Below, piece by piece: positions 11,335 to 22,504 of a stretch of DNA of 64,000 nucleotides. A program made the translations under genes and the position numbers. The stretch is from Pictodentalium vernedei. Its lineage: Eukaryota; Mollusca; Scaphopoda; Dentaliida; Dentaliidae. The stretch covers positions 170,147,453 through 170,211,452 of the forward strand of contig CM062290.1 of NCBI GenBank assembly GCA_031216915.1, in the 5' to 3' direction. Numbering within the stretch: the first letter of the stretch is position 1; the number at the start of each line of letters is the position of its first letter. The notes under the pieces are model-generated. The model worked only from the letters and a program-made list of their open reading frames with translations. It was not told the origin of the DNA and did no database searches.

Positions 11335-11416
11335 CTATTTGGACAAGTGATTAATCGGTTAACCAAGGTTAATCCACGTGATTAATCGATCAAGAAAACC
11401 CCTTAACCGTTTCAGC
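11335..11416 (-). mobile_element. Solo end of the hAT-like element seen at 3814
   Basis: It ends CTTAACCGTTTCAGCTCT, the inverse of the 3814 end, preceded by GATTAATCGGTTAACC-like motifs. No matching second end was found. Confidence 0.4.
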
Positions 11417-11422
11417 TCTGGA

Positions 11423-13354
11423 TGGAAACTGGTACCAATGTTTACTGAATAACAACCAACAGGTCACATCGATACGCAATGACTTCTTATCAACTCTATA
11501 CTGCCTCGTGTCTCCTCGGAGACCGTAAGAGTGTTACTAAGGTTCTTTAACGTATTCTATAATTCCAAGCCTATTGGAATGTGTCTTTTCTCTAAGGAAA
11601 CACAATCTACCGAAAGTCACAAGCCTTCATTTGATTATAACTTTTGTCATTTTATCATTATATCTGTTATTTTACAAACAGAAACGGGTAGGTAGCTACA
11701 TGCAGATATTGGGACCGCGTGGGCCATGTCTTCCTGACCAAGATATGAAGTCTGGAGCGACTCATACACCCCAAACTAACAAATACCGGTGACACTTTAT
11801 TTGCTTACGTGAAGCTCTTTGAATAAGCTAGTCTGCCATAGTGTTTTCAGTAATGCAGGATATCATGATCACTTCGTTTGAGCTTTCTGTGTGGCTGTCT
11901 AGAACCATGTGTTTTAACTTCGGGTTAATTGGTACGAAACGTGGTGAATTAGTCTACAACACCTCGTGGGACATCCATCAGCAAACAATATTCCTTATTG
12001 TAACAGCCAAGGCGGATAGTGGGGTCGGAGAAGTCTGTAGCCCCAGCACGTTTTGTGAAGGTATCAATTTTTGTTTTACTGGTAATACAATCTAACTGTT
12101 GTTGAACTATCATAACTTTGCCCGTCCAAGACAATAACACATAGAAGCAAAGTAAAATGCCCTGACCTTCCAATCGTAGAACCCCATATATACTAACTGT
12201 GGGGACCCGTTTATGTCCAGCTCATGCCAACGACTTCATGTTACCTCGTCTTACTCTGCGCGAAATTGTCAACTTGAATTAACGTGCGAGTCAAATATTT
12301 AAAACAACTGTGCCCTACCGTTACTACCAATAAACATTTGTTTTAACCTTTTCACTTTCACGTTACTTCGTGTGAATGATTTGAAAAAAATCAAGATGAT
12401 GATTACACACGCTCACAATTTCCCCAAATAAACCTGTCGCAGGATTACGGGGTTGAAACTGAGGGAGGAAAATTTATGTTCTTATTAGTGCTCAGCCGAC
12501 AGCCAGTGACTGTCGTCTGAACCCCAGTTCGAAAGTAAACTTTGCCACCTTATCAATGCCCTATCCACTTGGGATTCTTAGCAGTCCGGAAGGTGCCTGT
12601 GGCTTACAACGCCAAAGGGTGATCAACTATAATTCACTGAAAGATTATTTATTTACATGTACGAAAAAATATAATATGAAACAAATTACTCACAAAATTA
12701 TCCATAAGAATACACTAATTACGCGAATAAAAGTTTATTCTTTAGGGCCCTCGACGTCTCCCACAGCTAGCTGTGTCCGCTGGATCGACCTCACATCATC
12801 TTCATCTTCTCACGGTTTGTGATGAATACAAAGTGTCTATTCACTTCTCGTTGCTTCCTCCTCGCAGGGTTAACTTCGCCGTCAGTCGGGCTTAACACAT
12901 ATAATGTTCTGCTTGTGCGAATTTATCAGCTTTCTCACAGTTCAACCACAATTCAATCGGCATCTACTACAGTTCACGATCGCTTTGCGCTTTGTCTGGC
13001 TCTCTCGTGGTTAAGTTATTCTTCGCCTCCAGATATATACTTAACAAAGTTTACACAAAAATGTTCTGCAAAGTGTTCTCAACATCATCAATTCTCGCAC
13101 CGCCTAAAACTATTTTAACTTGCGAGCTATTCAAGCGCTTACGCAAGCTCCTAATATGGTTCCTAGACCTCAACGTTACAGCTTTTACTGCTTTGGCTAC
13201 TATGCCACTACGGTTCGCAACCGTTAACAAACTACAATCGGTTCTTCACAACCCTCACAGGGTTACGACAATACGCGGACTTTCAATCTCGGTGCCTATG
13301 ACCCTCGACGGCCAAGGCTAAATCCGGACCTTCTCTGAGAGCCATCAGGCCAAC
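11423..13354. other. No gene recognised
   Basis: The open frames at 11574-11792, 11841-12095 and 12556-13321 have no motif I know and no splice-supported structure. 12640-12760 is AT-rich. 12740-13320 is more GC-rich, and CCTCACAGGGTTACGACAAT near 13253 could belong to an unclassified repeat. Confidence 0.45.
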
Positions 13355-13925
13355 TGCCTCGCAACGACCCACAGCCTTACACACCTTCCGACTGGAATTG
13401 GCTGGAATCAATTTTTCGAGAAATCCCCCGATTTTTATTTAGATAGCCAGAACATTTATTCTCAGTTAATCGCTTCTCTTGAACTTGACAGCTTAGATCT
13501 ATCTTAATTTAACACTCGCATTAAAGTTCCTTTGAAAGACTCGCATTTTGGTGTATTCTGACATTTCGGAGACAGGATAGATGCGTAATATGGGTGTGTG
13601 GCCAGACCATATGTGATGCACTGGTTTCCATATTTACAATATAACTGGCCTTAATTACCCAGATAACGATTACAGATGAGAATATTGTCTCTCTTACTAT
13701 TGATCTGTTATCAGAAGTCCGTATGGCGTTGAACACGTACGCCATAATGGACATTAAATTTCATACTTAATTTAACGTCGTCTGAATTATTGTCGATCTG
13801 TTTTCGGGGTCCGCCACCTGCCTATCCTTAAGTTTTATGTTTAGCCCATTCAGAAAGATTATAGAAAATATTTACACTTTTAAACAAAAAAATCGCCACT
13901 TTAAGCTATCACCTTAACAAAACCC
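13355..13925 (-). repeat. Dispersed repeat family A, copy 4 (5' part only, inverted)
   Basis: This is the reverse complement of the first 560 bp or so of copies 1 and 2, from GTTGCGATTTTCCTG-like sequence at 13900 to the GTGGGTCGTTGCGAG landmark at 13365. The 3' two thirds are absent. Confidence 0.75.
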
Positions 13926-14344
13926 TCAATTGAATAACTCGGAACTTCAAACCCAGCCCTGTCCACTTTCAAAATCATTCCACAGTCCATTTTTAATCTT
14001 CTAAAGTTTCAATTTGGTTGGGAAAAGATTTTTAAAAAAAAACAAAACTTTTCTTTCCAGCTGTTTCAGTAAAGGTAATAATGCCGCTTGGACAGAGTAC
14101 TACCGGATAACGCTTCTCTGTCCGATTACTGACCGACACGAGGCGAAGTATTTTTCTTTTACAGTAAAACCGCCGGAGACAGGTCGTAATCCACGTGTGG
14201 GCAGTGGTGTCCACGCATGCGTTTACCAGGTAATAAAAATCATCACCAGAAAAATTTTGATTAATGAAGCACAGGGTTGTCCCCGGTGCTTCATTAATTA
14301 ATTTTTTGATGATTATTCCTATAATTAGTGTTTAGATTCTAATA

Positions 14345-15959
14345 TACACAAAGAAAAGAGTTCAGCACCCTCTGATATTTTTGATGATTTCCCCCCTCTT
14401 ATTCGAAATGGTTAAACAAGGTACAATGATGGGAAGAGTAGGGTTTGCACGATACGTTGTAACCAGTGATGTGTGATAGTCGTGCTTGCATCGCTTGTGA
14501 CAATTCGTGCAACATGCTACCCTCACGGATCACAAAAAGCAGTATGTACAGATTATATTTGTGGGTATTTAACGCAGAGCGAAACGGGCATTTAAGCATA
14601 ATCATTGAACATGGCACGGAGACGATTGTCAATGGAGATTCGGAATAAGATTATTGGTATGCATTCCGCATGAATGTCCTTTAAGGCGATAGGACGAAAT
14701 CTGGGCTACCATTACACTGTTGTTAGCCGCTTAGTCCGGAAGCATGCGCAGACCGGAAGTGCAATGGACTGTCCAAGGTCAGGAAGACTTCCTGTCACTA
14801 CACCGCGAGAAGACAGGAGTCTGATACGATTTGCTCGAAAGAGAACCCTTCAGTACAAGTTCTCAGATGAAAAGACTGTGGTTACCAAATCGACCCATCA
14901 GTACCAGAACAGTCCGAAATCGTCTCAAAGCGGCAGGAGTAAAGGCCAGAAGAGTCATTAAACGTAACTTGTTAAGAGACCACCATAAACGTGCACGTTT
15001 GGCATGGTGTTTGACCAGACGAGGCTGGAATCTGAAGACCTGGAGGAAAATTCATTGGTCAGACGAAAGTCGATATTTACTGCACGTTACTGGTGGACGT
15101 ACACGCGGTTGGAGACAGAAGAACACAGCTTATACCCCCAGGAACATTCAGCCAACTGGTGCGTATGGAGGTGGCTCTGTTATGGTAACGGGATGCCTGT
15201 CCCATGATTGCAAGCTAGCTTTGGTCACCATCAGGGGCAACTTGACCCGAGCTCAGTACATCCGTGACGTCCTACAGCCAGTCGTTGTACCACATTTCGA
15301 CAACCATCCACTTGCTACACGACTTCAGTACATGGACGACAACGCCAGGTCTCACCGATCGCGTGTCGTAGTGGATTTCATGAGAGCCAATGCAGTGACA
15401 ACTCTACCCTGGCCAGCTGTAAGCCCAGATCTGAATCCTCTGTAGCATGTGTGGGACATTATAGGGCGGCGAATCCAGGCACGGAACCCCCAGTACAGAC
15501 TTTAGGCCAGTTGGAAGCAGCTCTGCATGCTGAATGGATGTTATTGACCCGAGAACAGATCCGACTTTTGACTGGAGGCATGAGACGTAGGGTGGAGAGT
15601 GTCATCCGGGTACGTGGCGGGTCCACCCGGTACTGATTATTCTTACTAAAGACGTACTCTAGTGTCTTCGAAGAACATTTTTATGTGACAATATCAATGT
15701 TAACGCTCTTTCTGTGACTTGTCCATCCAAACTTTTGAGGGTTGTGTTTCATGGTAAAAACAGTATTTGTGATCCATGATGTAATCTCGATTTGATTTCA
15801 ATCACAGCTAGCCATTGTTGCGTTTTAGTCTTGCCAGATGATTGTTCTTTCAGACGGCATTAGTATTTTCGAGTATTTCGGGCTATTGCGGATTATACAT
15901 GCTTTTGCCATTCGGCTTTGTGAAAATATCAGGGGGTGCTTAACTTTTTTCTTTGTGTA
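14345..15959 (+). mobile_element. Tc1/mariner element, full length but inactive
   Basis: The element is 1615 bp, with inverted ends of about 37 bp (TACACAAAGAAAAGAGTTCA on the left; TTTTTTCTTTGTGTA on the right). TA duplications flank it at 14343-14344 and 15960-15961. It contains the broken transposase at 14611-15636. The empty site is visible in the sister family C copy near 38950 (TAATATTAG), which confirms the boundaries. Confidence 0.93.
14611..15636 (+). pseudogene. Tc1-type DD34E transposase, decayed
   Basis: The start ATG at 14611 gives MARRRLSMEIRNKIIGMHSA, then a stop at 14671. The paired helix-turn-helix region follows: MSFKAIGRNLGYHYTVVSRL and GSAMDCPRSGRLPVTT. A frameshift near 14845 moves the frame to RPISTRTVRNRLKAAG. 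The catalytic region has HWSDESRY (first Asp), QYMDDNARSH (second Asp) and LPWPAVSPDLNPL, followed by TAG at 15443-15445 where the family has Glu in the P-(I/L)-E-H-V-W motif. The spacing from the second Asp is 34 residues, so the stop sits on the catalytic Glu codon. Another frameshift near 15490 precedes the C-terminus, which reads TLGQLEAALHAEWMLLT and ends GGSTRY. Two stops and two frameshifts make it non-functional. Confidence 0.95.
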
Positions 15960-16050
15960 TATTACTGCGTCCCTGTAAACATTGTCCACCCATGGAAAGC
16001 ACCCAGTTCACGGACGCACTGTAAACATCATATCCCATGTGCAAATTATT

Positions 16051-16689
16051 TCGGATGATGCAAATAATACTTAGGATTTGTAAAATTCAAAGATACCTTA
16101 TGAAAGTGTTTACATTTCACTATACAGCCATCAGTTACAGATGTAGTTACATTGGTAAAGTAAGAAAAAGGGAGAAAAGTGCGTCTTTCCTAAATAAGCG
16201 CTTTATAAAATAACTTAAGAAAATGTTCAAAAGTCACAATACGGGAATCCGTACTGAAAAGTTACAGACATGTTTACATCGACAAAGTGAAGAAAAGGGC
16301 CGAGAATTGTGACTTTGAACGGAAATGAATGAGGTTGACCGATAGAAGCAATTTCGTATATCCCAAATACTAGGCACTGTCACGATTGACATGATGCAAT
16401 TTCCATTATTCTATCCTTCGATTAAATTGGAATTTGCCCCATATTTTGTGTTGAGTCGGTGTCGTTGGTCGACATTGTTTTTTTCCTCCACTCACTAAAC
16501 CTCTTTTGTAAAGTGAAGAAACGGGGATTTTGAGCATTTCACCTTCAATTCGTCATTCGCATTTCCGTATAAAATCTGTTAAATAATCGTTATAATTTTG
16601 ACGAGGTGCGAAATTGACTGTCTACGCCGTTCTCACGGAGCAGAAACGCCGTTGCGATTTGCGGGGACTTTATCGGCCAAATTCTATGT
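16051..16689. other. No gene recognised; weak direct repeat
   Basis: Two diverged units of about 125 bp begin at 16133 (CAGTTACAGATGTAGTTACA) and 16259 (AAGTTACAGACATGTTTACA). Nothing else is recognisable. Confidence 0.5.
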
Positions 16690-16870
16690 TAGAGTACTAC
16701 CGCCGTGGATTGGTCACTGTCCAGGAGTGGGCAATGTTTGCACGGACGCAGAAATTTTAGATTCCAAATATTAATTATAGGAACAATTATAAAAAAAAAA
16801 TTATTAATGAAGCACCGGGTACAACGTGCAGATTACGACCACTCTACGACGGCTGTACGGTATTTCAGTC
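16690..16870 (+). mobile_element. Repeat family C, short copy with inverted ends
   Basis: The left end reads ACCGCCGTGGATTGGTCACT and the right end GACCACTCTACGACGGCTGT, which are imperfect complements. The interior carries TTAGATTCCAAATATTAATT and AATGAAGCACCGGGTA. It looks like a MITE of about 180 bp and defines the termini of family C. Confidence 0.6.
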
Positions 16871-17682
16871 TAAAACTATCCATTCTTTCGCCAAAGCCAT
16901 CTAAGTCTAAAACAAGACGAATGACCCTTTTATACAGTTCTCCTTTTTGATGGTCGAATAATTTTGGGAACCAACCAGATTGAGACTCCTGCGGATTGTG
17001 AGATTGGAGAATATTAGTTATCCTTGTGTTTTCCAAGGTGTATGGGAATTTACACCGGTTTGGGAACTCATACACCCTGAGGCGAACACAAGGATAACGA
17101 ATTTATTTCTAAGAATTTTAGTGTACTTAATACTTTAACCTAAATTGTGAGCAAAAACTGACAGAAAATTTGTACTTTGTAAGTTTCTTAATAAAACCAA
17201 ACAAATGTGGATGTCATTGGAACTGGCTCAGTGAGCCAGTTCCTATGACATTGATATCTGTAATATTTTATTGCACATAAATATTAAATTTCCTGTATTT
17301 TTATTTTTGTTCTACCATAACCGAGCAGAAAGTTTGAATTAATAATTAAAAATGGGTACTTTTTTAGCCACATCGCTGGCTATTGTGTATTGCGAGTGTA
17401 AAAAAACTACTGTGGATTGCAAGTTACATCGTACCTCTCAGCCAATCAAAACGCAGTATTTTGTTTCATTTGGAAATAAACAAATTTATGCAGAGATGTA
17501 AAGGTAAAAACAAAATCACACAGCTGAGTATTTGATTTTATTTCGAAGGAATTTCGACTCGCCTGTTGGTAAACACATAACCAATTATAACTCACCATTC
17601 TTTCTATGATTTCCGTGAGCTTTTTTCTGACAGGTGCGTTCGAATACAGCATGTTTAAGTCTTCGCATTTCCATCTACGCCG
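16871..17682. other. No gene; two hairpins
   Basis: A long imperfect inverted repeat at about 17019-17096 is built on GTTATCCTTGTGTTTTCCAA and its complement. A 42-bp near-perfect hairpin (ATGTCATTGGAACTGGCTCA and its complement) lies at 17211-17252. The minus frame 17075-16833 has no recognised motif. Confidence 0.6.
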
Positions 17683-17997
17683 CAGTGGCGCAGATAGCTT
17701 TTCACTGGCGGAGGGGCAAGCCCAAAATTTTCCGACAGACCGAAAATTCCCCGACAGTGTAACAACAAAAACCCAAACAAACAGAAAGAATCTGTTGTTT
17801 ACTGCAAATGTACTGAAAACTGGTCTTTTTTACCCAAAATGTACCCAAATGGCATGTTTTTTTATCCCCAAAGCCAGCATTTTATTGTTATTAGGCATAA
17901 ATTCGCCTAAAAATGGTCCCAAAAAATTTCCGACAAAACTTCTGGTAGGGCGGCCTGCGCGCCCCCCCCCGCCCCTCCCCCTTTATCTACGCCACTG
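17683..17997 (+). mobile_element. hAT-type MITE, 315 bp
   Basis: An exact 8-bp duplication CTACGCCG flanks it (17675-17682 and 17998-18005). The ends are CAGTGGCGCAGATAG and TATCTACGCCACTG. CAGTGGCG termini and 8-bp duplications are hallmarks of hAT elements. No transposase is present. A poly-C run (about 17960) lies near the right end. Confidence 0.88.
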
Positions 17998-18005
17998 CTA
18001 CGCCG

Positions 18006-19068
18006 TCGCTTCTCCGTCCACGCCGCCGCCTTTCCATACACGCCTGATTGTGATTACATTCTGTACTGACTGCCACATTCACCCCACCTTCATTGTCTTT
18101 TCCACATGCACACTGCTAGTACTAATATGTCTCCATTATCACCACTCCCTATGGATTCTCCGACAACCTTAGCTTTTAATGTCTTCTACCAGTTCCACTA
18201 ATGTTGCCTTTATTTCCACCCTTTCACCTTTGATGTCCTTTACTGATGACTTGGTCAGTTACTAGCTATCTCTACTCTCCTAACTAGCACTACTAGTGTT
18301 TTGTTGTTTGCTCTTCTCGCTTCTATCACTAGGTTTTTAAATCTGTCACCGCTGCTAGTGACGGAGCTACTAACTCCAAGTTCTGCCTATTACCAGGCCC
18401 CGACATAAAGAGCTTACATTGCACTCCGTTAGAGGGTTAGGCTATATAACATGGTGGTAACCTAGAAAAAAAGTGTTGTTGTACTTTTCTACCTTCTCTG
18501 ATTTTACTTCTTCGGCCATTGTCTTAAAAGAATTTTCGCCAAAATAAATAACAACATAACAACAATAATTCGCGATCTCACTTTGTCGAAATCGCATGTT
18601 CGTTTATTTTGGCTAGAATTTTGTTAAGAGGTAATCGGAATTCCGCTCTCTGCATATATGGATGGAATGTGCAACTTTGAGTCGATTTTGTCCAGAAAGA
18701 TTTCAAGTCTGATTGACAAACGTGGTGGATGAAGAATTCATGCTGTATTATTTTCTGTAGTTCGTTCGCGTATTTTACAACTGTTGTTACGTCACGTACC
18801 ATAAATGGTCGATAGCGGGTTACTTACATACATGCATTACCACTATGCCATAGCCTTCTTCACTACAACATGCTTCTACCATAATCTATTTCGTTAGCTA
18901 TCACTTTGACGAGAGTCTGCTAGTAGCTACTACCACTCCCTTCGCCGTAACTACTGTTTTACCACAGCCTTCTTAAAGTGGCGCACTTTCTTCTTTCGTT
19001 TTGGTAATTCTACTGTTTTATACCATGATTACCCGTTCTACTGTTATATGAAAAGCCTATGACATAAA
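18006..19068. other. No gene recognised
   Basis: Pyrimidine-rich at 18050-18400, with many CTACCACT-like words. The minus frame at 18802-18578 shows no known motif. Confidence 0.5.
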
Positions 19069-19690
19069 TGTTAGCTTTCCACACCAACCGCGGTGAACAC
19101 GCCAGCAATGGGATTTCAGCAGTAAAAATTTACACCTACAGTAGAACTACATGCAAGTTGACCTTTGGTGACATCCACCTGAATGCAAACTTGTCTAAAT
19201 TTATCGCACGTCGCCTTGCGAAGAGTGAAATGAAAGTGGCAATTGTTTATTAGGTTTTTAAATGAGTTTACCTCATAAAATGACAAATATTAACAAACAT
19301 GCATCGTCTCATGTTAATAAAGCATCCATAACTCCAAATAGTATGCTATTATGTTATTAAAACGAAAAAGGCTGTGTTTCTTTTTCCATTTCGTTTCGGT
19401 GATGAAACTGACAGCGGAAGTACCGCCTACCCGTGCTCATGTGAACAAAAACAGATTCGCACGTTTGTATGTCTGCTGCTCAGTAAAATTGAGAAAAAAA
19501 ATAATAGCGGCTCTTAATAATCCGACGATCATGGTATAAATAAAATATACCCAAAGTAGTTTGGTGTACCAAATGTTCACCACTCGTGGTGAAGTGGTGT
19601 TAACCGCACGCCAAAGGGTCGCGGTTAACACCACTTCCCCACTCGTGGTGAACATTTGGTACACCAAGCTACTATGGGTATATTCTATAT
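19069..19690 (+). repeat. Repeat family B copy 1, ending in a ~135-bp hairpin
   Basis: Homologous over its length to 61083-61612. The first 185 bp hold an open frame: NRGEHASNGIS, TFGDIHLNANLSKFIARR, LAKSEMKVAIVY. The last part is a near-perfect inverted repeat (19549-19686) with arms containing TTGGTGTACCAAATGTTCAC and GTGGTGTTAACCGC. Differences between the two copies include both silent and replacement changes, so the shared frame does not prove coding. The family is unclassified. Confidence 0.75.
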
Positions 19691-19794
19691 ATATACACAC
19701 TAAGGCCCTGAGAATTTCTAATTTCGTGTCGAGTCGACTCACCAGTTGAATAATGCAGAAGATTCGAATTACGAATCTAATCTCATCTCAACCC

Positions 19795-21705
19795 TTTGTC
19801 ACGGTGATAACTTAAATTTACGATTTTGTGGTTTTAAATGTTCATATATTTTTGGTAATTTTTCTCGCTCGTGTTAAAAGTGTAAGAACTGGTATATGAC
19901 GCACCCCGAAAACCGATTTTTCAAGTAAACCATCTGTGTATGTAATTAGAAATAAATCAATGAAGACGAAATAAAAGTGATAACTTTAATGGAGCGGAAT
20001 CTTAACCCTTTACCTAACCTGAAAAGCAGACGACACTTGCAAAAATAATTCTTGAATAACTAATTGTTTTCATTTTTTGTCTCAAAAACATAGGTTATGA
20101 CCACTCGTTGGAACGAGCTCGACGAGCTCGTTCCAACGAGGGGTCATAACCTATGTTTTTGAGACAAAAAATGAAAAATATAATAAAAATTAATTGGCGA
20201 TTTTTGAGAATAGTGCTGGCCGTTTTTGCCGTTACGTTAGGTAAAGGGTTAATGGGAGACTGTAACGTCAATTATCGCTTATCTGGTCTGAAACAACGAT
20301 CTTGCTTTATACGCTTCAAACACAAGAAACTTGTTTAGCCACCCAAGGCGATCAGTCATCTAATTGTATGGTCATTTGTGGCGATAATCCCCTAATCATA
20401 AGTAGTGTACGTATAGTGCCTGTGTTATACGTTCATCCCCAATTTCTGACAGGGGACTTGTCACAAGTGTCGAAGTATAGCAGGTATAGCAAGAGTAATA
20501 TAGCTTAAAAGAACTTGAAAGAGAATTTAGAATTAAGACAGATCTATAGCGGCCAAGTTGTACCCTTCCCGACTACAGCCATTGTGATGTTTTAACGTCA
20601 TCTAAAATCAGGCTTTTCCGACGTCAAAGGCAATCGATAAAAGTCGGGAGTACGTAATATTACGTACCATTGTGGCAACGCACGGGAATTATTCATACGC
20701 AATATTTCGTAGCATAGTCGCAACGCACGAGACTTAATGCCCTCGCGATCGAATAAGAGTCGGGGGGCGGTCTCAAAAAATTAATTCCAGTCTCAACAGG
20801 TCTCAATGCGTGTAAGACTGTGTTTGCAGGCGATGATATAGGTTAGAGGAGGTGCCGCGTCGGTGCGAAAGGACATGCACATGGTAATTAGGGGGAGTCA
20901 CATAACTCATATTTAGAGTAGGAACAGTCGCGGGCCAAGTCAGTGGTCATATATGAGTGTGGGGTCAGAATAGATAATACGAGCTTCGAGAGCTCACGAA
21001 TATTGGCATTTAGGTAGACGGTATTCCATGTGATCGAAGGCAAGCCGATGTAGACAGAGTAGGCTTTGCCTGTATTAACATTCGTCTGAGGTAACTAGAG
21101 GGAAGCAGTTAACCCTCGAGGCAGCCGCTATTAATGTAAAGGCATACACTAAAGCGACAATATATTAGTGGCCGTGCGACGACAGTGGTAGAGTGACATT
21201 CCGTTACATGTTACAGTAAAGACGTCCAGTAAAGTGACAATACGTTAGTAGCCGTGTGACTACAGTGATAGAGCGACATTGCGTTATATTTTCGTGAAAA
21301 GGCAGCCAGAGTCTAAAGACACAACATTGATCCGAGAAGATCAAACACCAACGACAAGGAAGAAGCAACGAAGGAGAAAATGGGCCCGCAAGGTGACTCA
21401 AAAAACTGTATGGGTGTGGTATGATTGACGTTTTGTGTTTTATTCATTGGAATTCATGTACGTCACAAGTTGCAACATTTTTCTATATGCATTAAAATTG
21501 TTATTTTCGGTGAATCCCTGTTGATTATGTTTTTTGATGAAAAGTCACTGACCCCTTCAGGATAAGAACCACCTCAACAAAAATGGGCTGGTAAGAGATG
21601 GCGAGACATACGTTCACGCACGGGTTCAAGGGGCACTCCTTTAAGTCTAGGCTGAAGCGTGGTGTGAATCTGTTTCTTCCAGCGACGACCACGCCCGGGT
21701 TCCGA
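19795..21705 (+). repeat. Dispersed repeat family A, copy 3, diverged and interrupted
   Basis: The start is GGTGATAACTTAAATTTACG with GGTATATGACGCACCCCGAA, a diverged version of copies 1 and 2. A TTAA-1 MITE splits it at 20006-20248. From about 20840 the match is closer: ATAGGTTAGAGGAGGTGCCG, CAGTCGCGGGCCAAGTC, CCCTTCAGGATAAGAACCAC. The segment 20540-20830 differs from the other copies. Confidence 0.65.
20006..20248 (-). mobile_element. TTAA-1 hairpin MITE, intact
   Basis: The element is 243 bp with exact TTAA duplications (20002-20005 and 20249-20252), ends CCCTTTACCTAACC and CGTTAGGTAAAGGG, and a central perfect palindrome at about 20078-20176. Orientation is opposite to the copy at 6629, judged by the subterminal GAAAAGCAGACGACACTTGC on the left. 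It lies inside family A copy 3. Confidence 0.92.
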
Positions 21706-21963
21706 CACCCTTTTCAAGTTGTGGATACTACACCTACTTACAACGGCAGTCTCCACGCGTCTGTTGGGTCAAACCAATCGAAAAAGCGGAATATTCCAGA
21801 ACGGAAAAAGTACATTCGGGTGGAACCCCCTCGAACTCTTCTTCTGTCATCAGGTCTCTTTAAAGGGATGCCCACTGAGAGAAGAAGGGTTCAAGACGAG
21901 ACACTTGGTGGGATTTTCAGAACATCTCTAAGTTTCGAAAATTTCTGGATCGTTGCAACTCAA

Positions 21964-22206
21964 CCCTTTACCCAGCGTAACGGCCAAACCCGGCCAGCGC
22001 TATTCTCAAAAATCGCCAATTAATTTTTATTATTTTTTTCATTTTTTGTCTCAAAAACATAGGTTATCACACCTCATTGGAACGAGCTCGTCGCACTCGT
22101 TCCAATGAGGGGTCATAACCTATGTTTTTGAGACAAAAAATGAAAAAAATTAGTTATTCAAGATTTTTTTTACAACTGTCGTCTGCTTTTCATGTTAGGT
22201 AAAGGG
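21964..22206 (+). mobile_element. TTAA-1 hairpin MITE
   Basis: The left end is CCCTTTACCCAGCGTAACGG and the right end CATGTTAGGTAAAGGG. TTAA follows at 22207-22210; the left flank has decayed to TCAA. The palindrome core at about 22048-22145 has one mismatch near the centre (GTCGCACTCG). Confidence 0.9.
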
Positions 22207-22504
22207 TTAAAGAACAATCATTGGGACGATTTCGAATTGAATCGAATTTCGAAGCTTCGTAGGGTGTTAATACATACCGCCTTTCTCATTTCCAATACAG
22301 CTGAGGGTCTGCCAATGTTATCACCGACACTACTAGCACCACTTAACCACATTGTGTTATAGCATAGTATGTACATAACCATGCATGTCAAAGTACCGTC
22401 GGTACCACCATAACCAGTACCGGGACGGGACAGAGTCTGTTCCGGCGAAACCGGTACCGGGACACATCAACAATTGGGTGACATATCGCAGTCAGATGGT
22501 GTCA

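Larger units (their letters stand above)
14165..16050 (-). repeat. Repeat family C copy, split by a Tc1 element
   Basis: Family C also occurs at 38893-39039 plus 42045-42125, and in short form at 16690-16870. Here the minus strand runs from about 16050 (GTGCTTTCCATGGGTGGACA) to 15962 and is cut by the Tc1 element at 14345-15959. It resumes at 14342 (TTAGAATCTAAACACTAATT) and continues through TTAATTAATGAAGCACCGGG to ACGCATGCGTGGACACC near 14215. The repeat contains a hairpin (about 14243-14322) around the GAAGCACCGGG motif. No protein is encoded, so it is probably a non-autonomous element. Confidence 0.7.

Noticed and set aside
12556-13321. Overlapping frames that might be a small gene
   Set aside because: Three different frames, no motif, no signals; adjacent to the inverted repeat A fragment.
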